A stretch of DNA of 64,000 nt from Unio delphinus. Lineage: Eukaryota > Mollusca > Bivalvia > Unionida > Unionidae. Where the stretch lies: contig JAQISU010000115.1 in the NCBI GenBank assembly GCA_029339505.1, positions 1,545,001 to 1,609,000 of the forward strand. The letters are read 5' to 3'. The translations under genes and the position numbers were made by a program. Of this stretch, positions 12,985-27,869 are shown one piece after another. The notes under the pieces are model-generated. The model was not told the DNA's origin. It did not search any database and saw only the letters and a list, made by a program, of their open reading frames with translations. How positions within the stretch are numbered: position 1 is the stretch's first letter; every line of letters begins with the position of its first letter.

Positions 12985-13914
12985 TCAAAATCCTTTCGGA
13001 AGGTCAAATGTGGTGACATACTTGGCATTCCCAATTTTATCAATACAATCGTCAGTTCTTCGTAATGGGAATGAATCTGTTTTTGTCACACTGTTCACCT
13101 TCCTATAATCAGTGCACATACGGAAAGTTTTATCTGGTTTTGGAACAAGTATGCATGGTGAACTCCAATCACCTTTACTGGGCTCAATAAAATCATTCTC
13201 CAGCAAATATTGAATTTCCTGTTTTAAGTATTCCTGTTTGAGTGGAGTCATCCTGTACGGATGTTGTTTAACAGGATTATAATTTACAATTTCAACGTCA
13301 TGAAAAATTTTGTTTGTCCTTGTAGGAACATCTGGAAATAAGTGCTCATATTCAAATAATAACTGTTTCAGTTCATTTCTTTCTTGCACTTGTAAATGTG
13401 AATGTTTCTGGTCTAGATCTTTCATAATTTCTAAATTACAAAGATTCGTCATTTCAATATCAGTAGAATCTGATGATTTTCCTTCACTAAGTGGGACAGG
13501 TACAACTAAATTAATTACAGGTTTAACATGGCTATCTCTTTCAATATACACTTTTAGCATGTGTATATGGCAGAGTTGTTTTTGTTTGCGCCTCCCAGGA
13601 GTATTTATGATATAATTTAAGTCATTAATTTTCCTGTCAACTGTGTAGGGACCATAATATGTGGCCTGAAGAGGATTTTGTGGCATTGGTAAGAGAGCCA
13701 GAACTCTATCACCGGGCTGAAAACTCCTTTCCTTCGATTTTTTTTTATCATATCTTGATTTCATTTTAGATTGAGCAGAGTGCAGAATTGCTCTTGCGAC
13801 CTCACAAGCATTTGACAACGTGTATCTAAAATCGGAAACAAAATCAAGAAGATTGATCTCATTATCTTCATTAGAGAAAAGTTTCTCTTTCAATAACTTC
13901 AATGGTCCACGCAC
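12985..13914 (-). pseudogene. Integrase C-terminus continuous with reverse transcriptase N-terminus
   Basis: A 309-codon open frame directly shows the domain order. Residues 1-75 are the integrase end (KMKSRYDKK, FQPGDRVLALLP). The GPY/F module YYGPYTVDRKINDLNYII follows at about 86-105, then a linker. The RT begins with HPYRMTPLKQEYLKQEI near residue 220 and continues through WSSPCILVPKPDKTFRMCTD and a FDLPKGF motif A at the end. Past a stop the RT continues in degraded frames to VMPFGMKGSPNTFQ and YIDD. The upstream integrase core (13952-14164 and further right) is separated by frameshifts. It has no function of its own. Confidence 0.85.
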
Positions 13915-14647
13915 AGTGTGTCCAAAAAAAACAGTTCAAAGGGACTGAAGCCTAAAGATTCTTGAACTGATTCTCTAACAGCAAACAATAGTAAATGAAT
14001 GCCTTCATCCCAATCTTTTTCGTATCAAAACAATATGATCGGATCATTTTTTTCAAAGCTTCATGGAATCTTTCAAATGCCCCTTGGCTCTCAGGGTGAT
14101 AGACAGAAGATTTGAATTGCTGAATACCCAATTCATACATAACTTGTTGGAAAATTTCAGACATGAAGTTTGAACCTTGATCAGACTGAATAGATTTGGG
14201 AAGGCCATACTGAGTAAAAAAAAAAAAACTTTATCAAAGCTTTTACTATTGTTTTAGATTTTATATTCCTCAACGGAATTGCCTCTGGAAAGCCTTGTTG
14301 ACGCACACATAATGGTCAACAGGCATTGGTTACCTGACTTGGTCTTGGGTACGGGACCTACACAATCTACCATAATTCTACTAAATGGTTCGTCAAAGGC
14401 AGGAATAAGATAAGATTGTAGATGAGCCTTAGATATCTTCTAATTGGGTTTTCCTACCATGTGACAAGTATGACAAGATCTACAGTATTTGGCAACATCA
14501 CTTTTGATTTTTGGCCAATAGAAGTGAGTCAAGATCTTGTGATAAATTTTATTAATCCCTAAATGACCAGCCAAAATGAGTTTCATGGGTCAAATTAAGT
14601 ATTTCCTGTCTGTAAGGTTTAGGAACTACTATTGGATAATTCACAGA

Positions 14648-15100
14648 TCACTCATCACAAGCAGGTACCTCGGGAGGTCTCCATTTTCTCACAAGAATTC
14701 CATTTTTAATGAAATAACAGACACGAACTTCAGTGGCTTCAGTCCCACTTATGGCCCTTGGAAACAAACAGGAGATCTCAGGATAATTTTCCTGTTCGAT
14801 GACAAGTGACTGTCGTTTATCACCCTGATTAGAATAAAGAGAATGAGTTGTTAAAAGAGGATCAATATGATCAATACCTTCTGAGTGATCGAAACAATGA
14901 GTAAAAGTGACCTCATCAAAAGCCTGACCTATACACGTGTGAGCTAAAGGAATACTGGCTTCATCAGCATCATTCTCGAGAGCTTTCTTTGTAATTGCTC
15001 TGGTAACTGTACAAGCTTGAAATATATCAAGGAATTCTTTTTCAATTGGATCAACTTTCTGATCCAAATCAGGCTTGTCAGTTACAAGTGGATTAACCAC
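14648..15100 (-). pseudogene. Pre-integrase part of the gypsy-like pol
   Basis: A 150-codon frame starts at VVNPLVTDKPDLDQ and includes FLDIFQACTVTRAITKKALE, a block found between protease and integrase in this kind of element. The same block recurs in the plus-strand fragment at 37056-37600, which supports one family. The frame ends at CDE before the integrase region. Confidence 0.7.
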
Positions 15101-15103
15101 AAC

Positions 15104-15106
<3 letters not shown>

Positions 15107-15197
<91 letters not shown>

Positions 15198-15232
15198 TGT
15201 ATGTATGTATGTGTGTGTGTGTGTGTGTGTTA
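15107..15232. repeat. Compound (AT)n-(ATGT)n-(GT)n microsatellite
   Basis: About 64 bp AT, then about 40 bp ATGT, then about 20 bp GT. It abuts the right end of the gypsy-like fragment. Confidence 0.97.
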
Positions 15233-15849
15233 CAAAATTGGAACAAAATCACGAGCTGCTTAGAAGTTATAAGAAACAGTTTAAATCTTGATTTCTCCAA
15301 TGCTTATGTCATTTTAAAGGGAAGAGTTTCAGATACATACCAACAAATAACCGTAACCGTAGCCGTAATAATACCCCTAACCCTAAATCCTAACCCTCAC
15401 AAAGTTCAAAACACCCTCAATACTAAGCAGATTAAGATATGACGGACAGACGGACATTCTGACTGACGTAGTTTATTATAATGCCTTGTGTATTCGTGTA
15501 AATAAAGCGTTCATACAAAGTTATTATAGACACATAATTATAATTCTGACAGTACTAATTACAATAGTACTAATTACAATAGTCAGTAAATTGTTTCGTG
15601 GTATCATTGTAAATTTGCGGACGGCACGCTACTTTACTGACCTTCTTTTATGCTATCAGATTTTATTAAAAATATATAATGAATGGAAAGAATCCAACAT
15701 TAAATATCAAAGTAAACAAATATATACAAACATGTAATATTTGCCGAATGTTTCCAGCTAGTCCAGGAAGCGAAAGTAACAACATACATAATCAAAATAA
15801 ACACATAAAACAAATGCCAAGAACAAAAATACTGTTCCGGAATGTGTGT

Positions 15850-15884
<35 letters not shown>

Positions 15885-16290
15885 CATCATCATCATCATC
15901 ATCAGAATAAGAGGAAGTAAACGTTTTGCAAAGAGTCGTAGAAAATTTTGTATGTGCGTTCTATATATGTTTTGGTTAGCAACTCAATGAACTCATCTAA
16001 TGTTTATGTCAGATGCGGTGATGGAAGAGTTCCACGTTGACTTTGTTGCTTATTCATTTATGTTTTGAAAGCAACGTTTCGCCGTCGTATAGTGTGGCAC
16101 CGAATTTGCTTCTCAGTAGGTTGATTAAAATTTTGGCTCCAAATCTTAACTTCCATAGTAGAGCTATCGTCTGTAGCTGAACTTCAGAACGATTTGGGTG
16201 ATGGTTTCCATATATTTGCAGATTAGACAGTACTTGATGCAACTGTCTGTGTAATGATTTAGTTAAAACCTTTCTAAGCAGTTTTGAACC
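15233..16290. other. Non-coding gap with telomere-like words and (AAT)n(ATC)n
   Basis: Holds CCCTAA-like units at 15374-15395 and an (AAT)n(ATC)n compound microsatellite at about 15852-15905. Open frames here are AT-rich and unrecognised. Confidence 0.6.
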
Positions 16291-16294
16291 AAAC

Positions 16295-16350
16295 TGGCTG
16301 TTGTTGTCACAGTGACCAGAATGTCCCGGGTTTGATTCCCGAATTGTTTA
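16295..16350 (+). repeat. Possible tRNA-derived SINE remnant (B box only)
   Basis: CCGGGTTTGATTCCCG at about 16327-16342 resembles a pol III B box (GGTTCGANTCC). No convincing A box or body was found, so this is tentative. Confidence 0.25.
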
Positions 16351-18962
<2,612 letters not shown>

Positions 18963-19085
18963 GTTAACACACATGTGACTCATTTAACGATATTTAACAC
19001 ACATGTGACTCATTTAACGATACTTAACACACACGTGACTCATTTAACGATACTTAACACACATGTGACTCATTTAACGGTACTT
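18963..19085. repeat. 30-bp minisatellite, 4 copies
   Basis: Units of TTAACACACATGTGACTCAT followed by TTAACGATAC, nearly identical. Confidence 0.93.
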
Positions 19086-19405
19086 AAATATTGTAATGAC
19101 ATCACACCTAAATTTGGTTATTTACTAATATGAACACATGGATAGTATGCCATCTTAAAAGCAACATTTATTTCACCTAATACGATATAAATATATAATC
19201 CCAATTAACATTATGTTCATGATGTTATATAGTATTTAAATCTTCAGATGTTTTGAGTTCTGCACAGATACTATGAACTAAAAATCACATTGATTATAAA
19301 CTCATAAAAATTTCAAAAGTGAATGTGAAGTTATCAACTAGGCTGTACTAATTATTACCCAGGCACTAGAAGTTACAAGATATGAGGTATAGAACTTGGA
19401 CCTTG

Positions 19406-21450
19406 AATATACTATGATATACTCTTGATCACGGATTAGTTATGATATACTCTTTATGACGTATCAGCTACGATATATTCTTTATGACGGATTAGCTATG
19501 ATATACTCTTTATGACGTATCAGCTATGATATATTCTTGATGACGGATTAGTTATGATATACTCTTGATGACTGATTAGCTATGATTACTCATTATGACG
19601 GATTAGCTATGATTACTCTTTATGACGGATTAGCTATGATATACTCTTGATTACGGATTTGCTATGATATACTCTTGATGACTGAATATTACCGTAATAT
19701 CTTTATGACGGATTAGCTATGATATAATCTTGATAACCGATTAGCTATGACATACTCATGACGGATTAGCTATGGTATACTCTTTATGACGGATTAGCTA
19801 TGATATGCTCTTGATGAAGGATTAGCTATGATACCCTCTTGATGAAGGATTAGCTATGATATACTCTTGATGACGGATTAGCTATGATATACTCTTGATG
19901 GCTGATTAGCTATGATATAATCTTAATTACGGATTAGCTATGATATACTATTGATGACGGATTAGCTACGATATACACTTGATGCCTGATTAGCTATGAT
20001 ATAATATTGATGACGGATTAGCTATGATATACTATTGATGACCGATTAGCTATGGTATACTCTTGATAACGGATTAGCTATGATATTGTTACGTATATTT
20101 GATTTAAGTCATTTATTTTTATTTTGATTGTTTGTTTGTCAGATTCAAATTTGACATTTTAAGTTTAAGATTCATTCCTTGGGAGATGACCTGTACTTTA
20201 CAAATAAACACCAAATGTTGACCTCATTTCTGACCTAGCTTCAGAGTTGTAAACGAGCTTTTAAAATGATTGGTTGATTCCAAGGACATTATGGAGCTTT
20301 CTTGTAAACATCTTTCTATTTTTAATTGGCTCATGCGGTGTGCACGAGATTTTTTGAACGTAAATTTGTTCTAAAGATTCTAGAAGATCACGTGACCCCT
20401 TCATTGTTTACGTAAAAACAGGTATATAAATTGTGTTTTGGAGCGAACTATTTAGTAGAAGTTGGGCTGCTAGAATATTAAGTATTAAGTATTATTTTGA
20501 GTTATTTTAAATTACCTTATACTGGAAATTATTTCAATTCGTTTGGATCAAGAGGATTTATTTTGTTATTTATCTGGAAAATATTTATGCTCATTGAATT
20601 TCATAAGAGCCGAACTGACTTCATCATGTGACATCGTCTTCCATCTTGGATGCTTTACTAAGACTCGAACTAGGAATTATTAGGACATTTAATTACCAAG
20701 ACTTTTGCAATTTCACTAGTGGATTATATTTTAAATTATTTTTGTTTTAATTTTGGAATTGATTCTTAAAACTGTAAGTTTATTTTTCTTTTCTGGAAAA
20801 TATTTGTGCTCAATAAATATTTACAAGCTTGTTTTTTTCACTCTTTGTATGTTACTGTTTATTCAAGCCTAAGCACGTAACAATATACCCTTGATGACGG
20901 ATTAGCTATGGTATACCCTTGATGACGGATTAGCTATGTTATACCCTTGATGACGGATTAGCTATGATATATACTCTTCATGACTGATTAGCTATGATGT
21001 ATACTCTTCATGACTGATTAGCTATGATGTATACTCTTCATGACTGATTAGCTATGATGTACTCTTCATGACTGATTAGCTATGATGTATACTCTTGATG
21101 ACTGATTAGCTATGATGTACTCTTCATGACTGATTAGCTATGATGTACTCTTCATGACTGATTAGCTATGATGTATACTCTTCATGACTGATTAGCTATG
21201 ATGTACTCTTCATGACTGATTAGCTATGATGTACTCTTCATGACTGATTAGCTATGATGTATTCTTCATGACTGATTAGCTATGATGTACTCTTCATGAC
21301 TGATTAGCTATGATGTATACTCTTCATGACTGATTAGCTATGATGTACTCTTGATGACGGATTAGGTATGATATATAATTCATGATTGATTTAGCTATGA
21401 TATACTTTTGATGACGGATTAGTCATGACATATAATTGATGACTAAATAA
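19406..21450. repeat. About 28-bp satellite array interrupted by a solo LTR
   Basis: Dozens of units built on TGACGGATTAGCTATGATAT plus ACTCTTGA, with many single-base variants. The array is split at 20087-20882 by an LTR. Left of it units vary freely. Right of it, at 20975-21350, a sub-type with CTTCATGACTGATTAGCTATGATGTA is strongly homogenised, alternating 26- and 28-bp lengths. Confidence 0.95.
20087..20882 (+). mobile_element. Solo LTR, 796 bp, with 4-bp target duplication
   Basis: The insert begins TGTTACGT and ends ACGTAACA, a TG...CA terminus with an 8-bp inverted repeat. It is flanked on both sides by ATAT (20083-20086 and 20883-20886), a duplication of the satellite unit it interrupts. 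Inside are a TATATAA box at about 20422 and an AATAAA signal near 20813, in LTR order. No internal retroviral sequence remains, so it formed by LTR-LTR recombination. Confidence 0.85.
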
Positions 21451-21650
21451 TAAATTCGTGATGACTGAATATTATTAAGTCTAATACTAAGACATTTTAA
21501 AATTATAACACGTGAGGAACATTTCCAACTTTCCATAATGAAGTTTCATGCGCGCAGTATATTATTTATCTCATAGTTCCTAAAATAGAAACTGTTAATC
21601 ATGAAGTGCACAGTCTATTAAAGAAAAGAAAACTCTAGTGAATCAAGAAT

Positions 21651-21905
21651 ATCAACTCTCACAAAGGGCCGATTGATTGCTATGATAAATGTAATGACAT
21701 GGCACTCTCACAAAGGGCATATTGATTGCTGTGATAAATGTAATGACATGGTACTCTCACAAAGGGCCGATTGATTGCTATGATAAATGTAATGACATGG
21801 TACTCTCACAAAGAGCCGATTGATTGCTGTGATAAATGTACTGACATGGTACTCTCACAAAGGGCCGATAGATTGCTATGATAAATGTACTGACATGGTA
21901 CTCAT
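21651..21905. repeat. 49-bp minisatellite, 5 copies
   Basis: Units containing CTCTCACAAAGGGCCGATTG and GATAAATGTAATGACATGGTA repeat every 49 bp. Confidence 0.93.
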
Positions 21906-22152
21906 TTTGTACAAGAGAAGTAACTCAATTGAATAAGAGATTTTAACTCTAAATGACTGAGACTGATCGGAAGGAAACGGTCTGCAAGAAAGAAATAGAG
22001 ATAATTTTGGGCAAGGCAAACTTTGAGATATTTCAAATGAGAAAGCGCGTTTGTTTTTTGGTGCAATATTATTGAATTATATAATGCATATTGGTTTTGA
22101 TTCAAGGCCAAACTTAAAACTTGTTTTCATACGAATATGTAATCCTGGATAA

Positions 22153-22197
<45 letters not shown>

Positions 22198-22300
22198 GAG
22201 CTCGTATACAACGGCCTGACTATACAACTTCATCTCCAATCTCCAGTTCTTCTATCCCTGTACCAGCACACGTCCTCCATCCAGCCAAGGAACACACGTT
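22153..22300 (-). mobile_element. Probable LINE/SINE 3' end with (TAA)n tail
   Basis: On the minus strand a non-AT-rich segment ends GGCCGTTGTATACGAGCTCG and passes into about 14 TAA units (22153-22195), the usual tail of several LINE clades and their SINEs. No coding part is present, so the family is not identified. Confidence 0.45.
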
Positions 22301-23676
22301 TGAAATTAATTTGGTTGTGAACAACGCTGTTTAACAATACTGCATCGCACAATAGTTTACTTCAATTATAGAACACTAGTCTTCGCTAACAAATAACTCC
22401 ACCGTTACATAATTCACTGCTTCATTGCAATGATATTAATTATTGAAATAATTTAAATATCATCTTTAATCGTTTAATTTTGTTATCACCCTAAGGTATT
22501 GTTAAAGTTTAATATTTAAGATGTAAACTGAAACGATTCAATTTACATAAATATTGCTGTTTAAACTCAGTAGGCTGGTTGTCTTTACCAAAATATCGAA
22601 TAAGATACACACACTCTATCGATCCAGATTTTTTAAAAAAATGGATTATTGAGCTCCAGGAGCAAATATATCTAGAATATTGACAGTGATGTGTCTTTCC
22701 AACTAATTGACGTTATGTTAATATTATGTTGTCATATCAGGTACAAATACATTTACAGAACACTCCTTTTGCAAATAACCATTTCGATCAAGACAATTAC
22801 TAATTTCAATGGACAAATATTTGGTTTGATGAAAATTATTGACTCTACATTATTTGAAATTTCATGTTTCTATGAAAATATTGACTGATTGATTCTAAAT
22901 AACATAATTAGTTTGGTAGAGGGAATTGATGAGATATTTATACCCCAACATATCAGAAATGAAAATAAAATCGGTTCTTCCTGATCATCGTAAATTTAAA
23001 TGGTGCGGAAGATGAAAGAGCAGTCAGGTGTTACGTTTGGGGGTCTATACCTAAACAACGAGACTTATGTAAACCCAAAACAAGCATTCAAATTTTCCAA
23101 AATATCAATTTATTTAAACAAATTATAAAATCAAACAACGTGAAAGACTTAAACAGAACGTACAACTTAATCTTTGAATAAAATCTCGTAATTCTTAAAG
23201 TACTGAATGCTTAATGCAAAGATTATCCAATCGGCAATATCCAACAAACATAACATGTTTATGTCACTATTTTCTTCTCAATGACTCTTACGAACACTAG
23301 CAGCACAACTGAACAATACTAACATAAATGGTGTGTATTGGACATTACTAACATAAATGGTGTGTATTGGACATTATATGCTGTCCATTTCCACTTCAGA
23401 TAAACAACCTCCGATTCATAGTAATGTCTAGAATAATTTGAATCGTATTATTCCGTTTCACAATAACTTGGTCGTCAACACAATCCTATTATGACCGTCA
23501 AATCGTACTGAACTAATCAAATGACTGCTAACTCTCTTTAGGGTATTTGCAATCTGAATTGCATGCTTTGGTTACGCAACCCATATTTAAATCGGGCGTG
23601 ACATTCTTGACCCACTTAGTTGATGATTTTCCTTTAGCGATCAGCATCCTTTTGGTTGAAACGTTTACAACGAAGG

Positions 23677-23744
<68 letters not shown>

Positions 23745-24120
23745 TTTTTAATTTAACGATTTAACATATAAATTCATAGTCTCAAATGACTTCAATAAAA
23801 ATTATATTATTAATTCAAAAGATGATAAGTAATTCGAAAAGCAAAGGCAAATATACAATTTTCATCCTCAACATCAACCAAGGCCATACAGATTTCTCAT
23901 TATCACTGTAATGTGAAAGGAAGCTTGAAAGTGTATTCTTAAAGTGATGGTTTTAAATAATGTAGTTCTCATGATTTCAATTTCAATTTTACATTTATTA
24001 ACGTCTCTGTTTTGACAATCAATTTTGATGATTTGAATATCATCACCCTTCTTATTTCCCTTGTTTTTAAATTGTGACATTATGATTGATGCTTTAACAT
24101 GTATTTTAAGGTCGTGGGTG
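22301..24120. other. AT-rich DNA, possible inverted LTR end, (AT)n tract
   Basis: A TGTTACGTTTGGGGG motif at about 23030 may be the end of a minus-strand LTR, with an AAATAAATT signal to its right, but no partner terminus was found. A 29-bp repeat occurs twice at about 23315-23375. (AT)n spans 23678-23743. No gene seen. Confidence 0.45.
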
Positions 24121-24121
24121 G

Positions 24122-24141
24122 AGGGTTAGGGTTAGGGTTAT
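24122..24141 (+). repeat. Interstitial telomere-like repeat
   Basis: Three TTAGGG units in a row (AGGGTTAGGGTTAGGGTTA), the animal telomere motif, far too short to be a telomere. Confidence 0.85.
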
Positions 24142-24710
24142 GTCCCTTGCCTGTGTTTTGCATAAAAGTAAATTGTAAAGAAGATGTTTATTAGAAATCG
24201 AATTCAAGGCTTAACACTGTTTACGAGATAATGGAATTTTCCAAAGGGATGATTAGTTCTGTCATAGGCGAAATCAAAGGTTTATAAATAGGGGTTTGAG
24301 AAATAAATTATTTATTCCTGTCAGTGGTATAATTTACGGTTGTGTTCATATAATTTGAAAGGAATAATTTATTAAAGTTATTTATTGTTTTGATAAAGTG
24401 TTCGTTGAACTCAGGACAAAATACATTATTGGGATTCTTGTGAACTCATTAAAGTCATTATCGATTAAATCACTGTTGTACATCAAGACATACAAGATTG
24501 TTGGCATTCATTCGAACTTGCTACACTTTTGAACTTGTGCTAGGATATTTAGGATTATCTGGGATTTAAGTTACAGCTCTATAAGCGTTTCTGAAACTTT
24601 CACTTTGTAACTTAGTGAAATAAAATAAAACTTGTTGATTTTACTTAAATTATTGGTCTGATTTCCTTTCTATTATATAGTTTAAGACCAAGAGTTACAA
24701 TAATGCACTA
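24142..24710 (+). mobile_element. Possible LTR-like segment
   Basis: TTTATAAATAGGGG at about 24281 looks like a TATA box. GAAATAAAATAAAAC near 24620 looks like a polyadenylation signal, and the segment closes with AAGAGTTACA. The spacing resembles an LTR, but no matching start or target duplication could be identified. Confidence 0.3.
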
Positions 24711-25590
24711 TATGCTTTGTATATTTGGATGTTTGAATATATTCGGTAAGCTTGTCAAATATGGACATCTGTGCTGTTTATTTCTACTTATTTATTTCGT
24801 CTTTTTCTCATGACATTATATATTGGGCAAATACAGTCCTCTAATAACTAAGCCCTTATAAATTATTTGTATATATCGTTCTGACTGCGTGCTAACCGCA
24901 CTGTCTCTCCCAAGCTATGACAAGCAAAGTCCCACGTGGGCTTTAAACTATAATGCACACTTGTGAAAAAATTCTTTCTTCTGCCATTTCAATTAAATCT
25001 ACACCGTACCCGGTTGCCACAACATGGTCGGAAAACGGATCTTGGTTGTCCTGAATCTACTAACTAAATTCTCGCGAACAAACAAATCTTACCCACATGA
25101 CCTGGAGAGCAGATATAACATATCCAGATATTAACAGGAACGCATGGACACTTCAAATTAATATTAGATGTCATGCCGTCAGTGTTAGTTACAGAGAAAA
25201 CATTTACGGTTCATCAAGCTGCGTCGACGAATTCCATAGTGTTCGGATACTCCCCGAATGCTCCCCCGCGTTATCTGCTATCGTATACTCCCACGCTCGT
25301 GTATCTGCCATGCAGCAATCCCCGGTTGACATCCATTTGTTATTTTACTCTTGCAGACCTCCGACGTGAGACCTTGCCAATATAAGGTTATGTTAGAGAT
25401 CGACTCATCAAAAGGTTTCAGGCGGAACAACAAATACACAAATAATACATTTGGCATCAACGCGCCTGTGTTCGTTCATCGAATCATTCGAGATTTCCAG
25501 CATTATTTTCATCCGGCTAAGTAATATAATAAATACAAATAAATAACTTGTCTGTGTATTTTCTATTGTATATGCTAATTTACAAATAGA
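24711..25590. other. Non-coding gap
   Basis: Base composition is more even at 24880-25480 than around it. Open frames of 70-90 codons there show no domain. Confidence 0.5.
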
Positions 25591-26680
25591 TAGAATGGTA
25601 TTGGCGCCAATACAAATCGCTACAGCGCTATCAAGATCGAAGTTTTCATCAGCAGCATCATGGCGATGTACATGAGTAATTCCATTTATGCAAAGAAAAT
25701 GTTCGTTCCTTCTTTTTTGGAACTAAAACCATGAGGAAGAACTAAAACATTGGAGAACGTTCAACATACTTTAGATTATTAAATCCTTGCGAAAGGATGG
25801 AATTGCCAAAAGGTAGCGCGTTTAAAGAGCTCCTGGAGCTACACACTTATGGTATAGATTAGAAGTGGTCTTCTGGTGTTTTTATGGAAGTGTTGAAGGG
25901 AACCAAAAGAAGTTACAATACATTTGCAACTGACGTGCGCCGCTGATCTCAATCTAACTAGCGACTAGACGCCGATGATGTTGCTTTCAGTACATAAGTA
26001 CATGTATTTGTATTGTCTGGTGACTCAACAGAAGAGCGCACACAAAAGAGCTTGTGGGATTTTGGAATGAATTATAAAGAGAGAATACTGATTTTCGGAA
26101 CAATGGGAAATAAAATGAACATTGGTTTGTGCATGAAGCTTTTAAAGTCGCACTAGCACGTTTCTATCAGGTTTTTACAATCCACGCTCTAATTGATGGT
26201 AAGGCAGTTCAATTAATTCGTTGCCTCATCCAGAATTAAGCAGAAACAGCATATATACGAGCATTGGAAAGTATTAAGGAACTTCAACCTGCTGTGAATC
26301 CAGCAAGCATTATGATGTGCGATTTTGAAAAGGCAGAACATAATGTTATTTAGCACATTTTTCCCAATGCGCATCTCGTCGGTTGTTATTTTCACTCAAG
26401 GCAATGTATTGGAGAAAAGTGCAAGAATTAGGTCTCTCCCAAATGTATCACGACAACGAGGCTTCCGTATGGCAGCAAAGATGATACTGGCCTGGAGTTT
26501 CGTGCTTGCAGTGATGTCGTTGCTTCATTTGACGATTTGGTGGAGGCTAATCCGGAAGAGATTATGCCACTTGCAGATTATTGGGAGGATACGTACATAG
26601 GAAGACGAAGAAGAAACCATAGAGCGAATCCTCGCTTCGCTATGGATATGTGGAATGCGCATGATCGCACTCTTTCGTCG
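25590..26680 (+). pseudogene. Decayed MULE-type transposase
   Basis: The intact protein would cut and move a Mutator-like DNA transposon. In changing frames of the plus strand I read ERILIFGT (about 26080), WFVHEAFKVALARFYQVFTI, HALIDGKAV (about 26125-26210), YIRALESIKELQPAVNPASI (26250-26310), CDFEKAEHNVI, HIFPNAHLVGCYFH (26322-26385), and DVVASFDDLVEANPEEIMPLADYWEDTYIGRRRRNHRANPRF in pieces up to about 26640. These match the MULE transposase domain of FLYWCH-associated elements, including the catalytic aspartate in CDFEKAE and the GCYFH box. Stops and frameshifts are frequent. Homology left of 26000 is weak. Confidence 0.72.
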
Positions 26681-26790
26681 GGTAATCTGGCACTCTTTGT
26701 CGGCAATTAAAGGACGCTCTTTTATCGGTGCCCTTATGTCGGAGCTCATTTGTCGGCGCTCTTTTGTCTTGCACTCTTTAGTCGGGGTGT
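26667..26790 (+). repeat. Degenerate (GCRCTCTTTTGTCGG)n sub-repeats after the MULE
   Basis: About seven degenerate copies start near 26667, 26690, 26715, 26730, 26743, 26756 and 26771. The last five are nearly back to back. Sub-terminal repeats of this kind are common in Mutator-like termini. The first copy overlaps the last recognisable transposase codons. Confidence 0.65.
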
Positions 26791-27231
26791 CGTATTGCCT
26801 ATCTAAAACCTGATTAGATCACTCTGTTGTATCTTTCTGTAATGATATATGATATGTACAGTTTTCCAATTATTGTATTTTGTGCGCTCTTATTTAGTTA
26901 TTTTGGACCGATTTGAGTAATAGTTTAATTGGTGCAATAATCTTTCGAAATACAAATGGTCGTGTAATTTCAAAGTGTTGGATATGATGTCTGATATGGA
27001 ATCGGTCTCTCGAATGTAATTATATATGTATTTATGATTAATGATATCACTATTTAAAATGTGTCAGATCCGTTACTCTCATTACATGCACAAATGAGTT
27101 TGTATTAGTCCTAACAAGAGCACGAAGTCCTTGAAGATCACTTTACGATTCGAATTTATTTCTATTCAAATATCTGGGCAATACCTAATAATATGGTTTA
27201 ATTATGAATTTAAAAAAAAAACGTGCATTGA

Positions 27232-27396
27232 TGACAAGTAATTAGAGACACGTAATTATTCAGACACGTAATTATATACACGTAATTATTCAGAAAAGTA
27301 ATTATATACACGTAATTATTCAGACAAGTAATTATAGACACGTAATTATTCAGACAAGTAATTATATACACGTAATTATTTAGACACGTAATCATA
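27232..27396. repeat. 15-16-bp minisatellite, about 11 copies
   Basis: Alternating ACACGTAATTATTCAG and ACAAGTAATTATATAC units form a roughly 31-bp higher period. The matching place in segment C (near 38015) has no array. Confidence 0.92.
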
Positions 27397-27655
27397 TAGC
27401 ACAAACTCGCTTTGCTTGAGCATATATCAATCCAAAGGACGTTTAAAAACACGTTTGACCTTTGCATATTACAGTGAAATATCTGTTTGTGTGTCATATT
27501 GACATTTCAAATGTTCTATATTGTTCGATCTATCTTGGTACCTCTCATTATGTCTCTGTTTTGATTGGCTTACGTGTTTGGTCTCTAGGAAACTTTACGT
27601 GGATATATGCTAAATGTAAGCGTTTATGCCAAATGAGACCACTCTAAATGTTTTT

Positions 27656-27675
27656 TTTTCTTTCTCTATTTATTT

Positions 27676-27727
<52 letters not shown>

Positions 27728-27749
27728 TTATTATTGTTGTTGTTGTTGC

Positions 27750-27804
<55 letters not shown>

Positions 27805-27816
27805 GTTGCTGCTGTT

Positions 27817-27860
<44 letters not shown>
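27656..27860. repeat. Compound (TTTA)n-(ATT)n-(ATC)n microsatellite
   Basis: Successive runs of TTTA, TTG, ATT, CTG and ATC. The polyleucine, polytyrosine and polyhistidine open frames across it are artefacts. Confidence 0.97.
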
Positions 27861-27869
27861 GCATATAAG

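Noticed and set aside
19406..21450. CRISPR-like regular repeats
   Set aside because: Units are contiguous with no unique spacers, and the genome is eukaryotic. The 42-, 49- and 56-bp arrays were rejected for the same reason.
25097..25385. Two overlapping 70-90-codon plus-strand frames
   Set aside because: No recognisable domain, no start context or conservation to support them.
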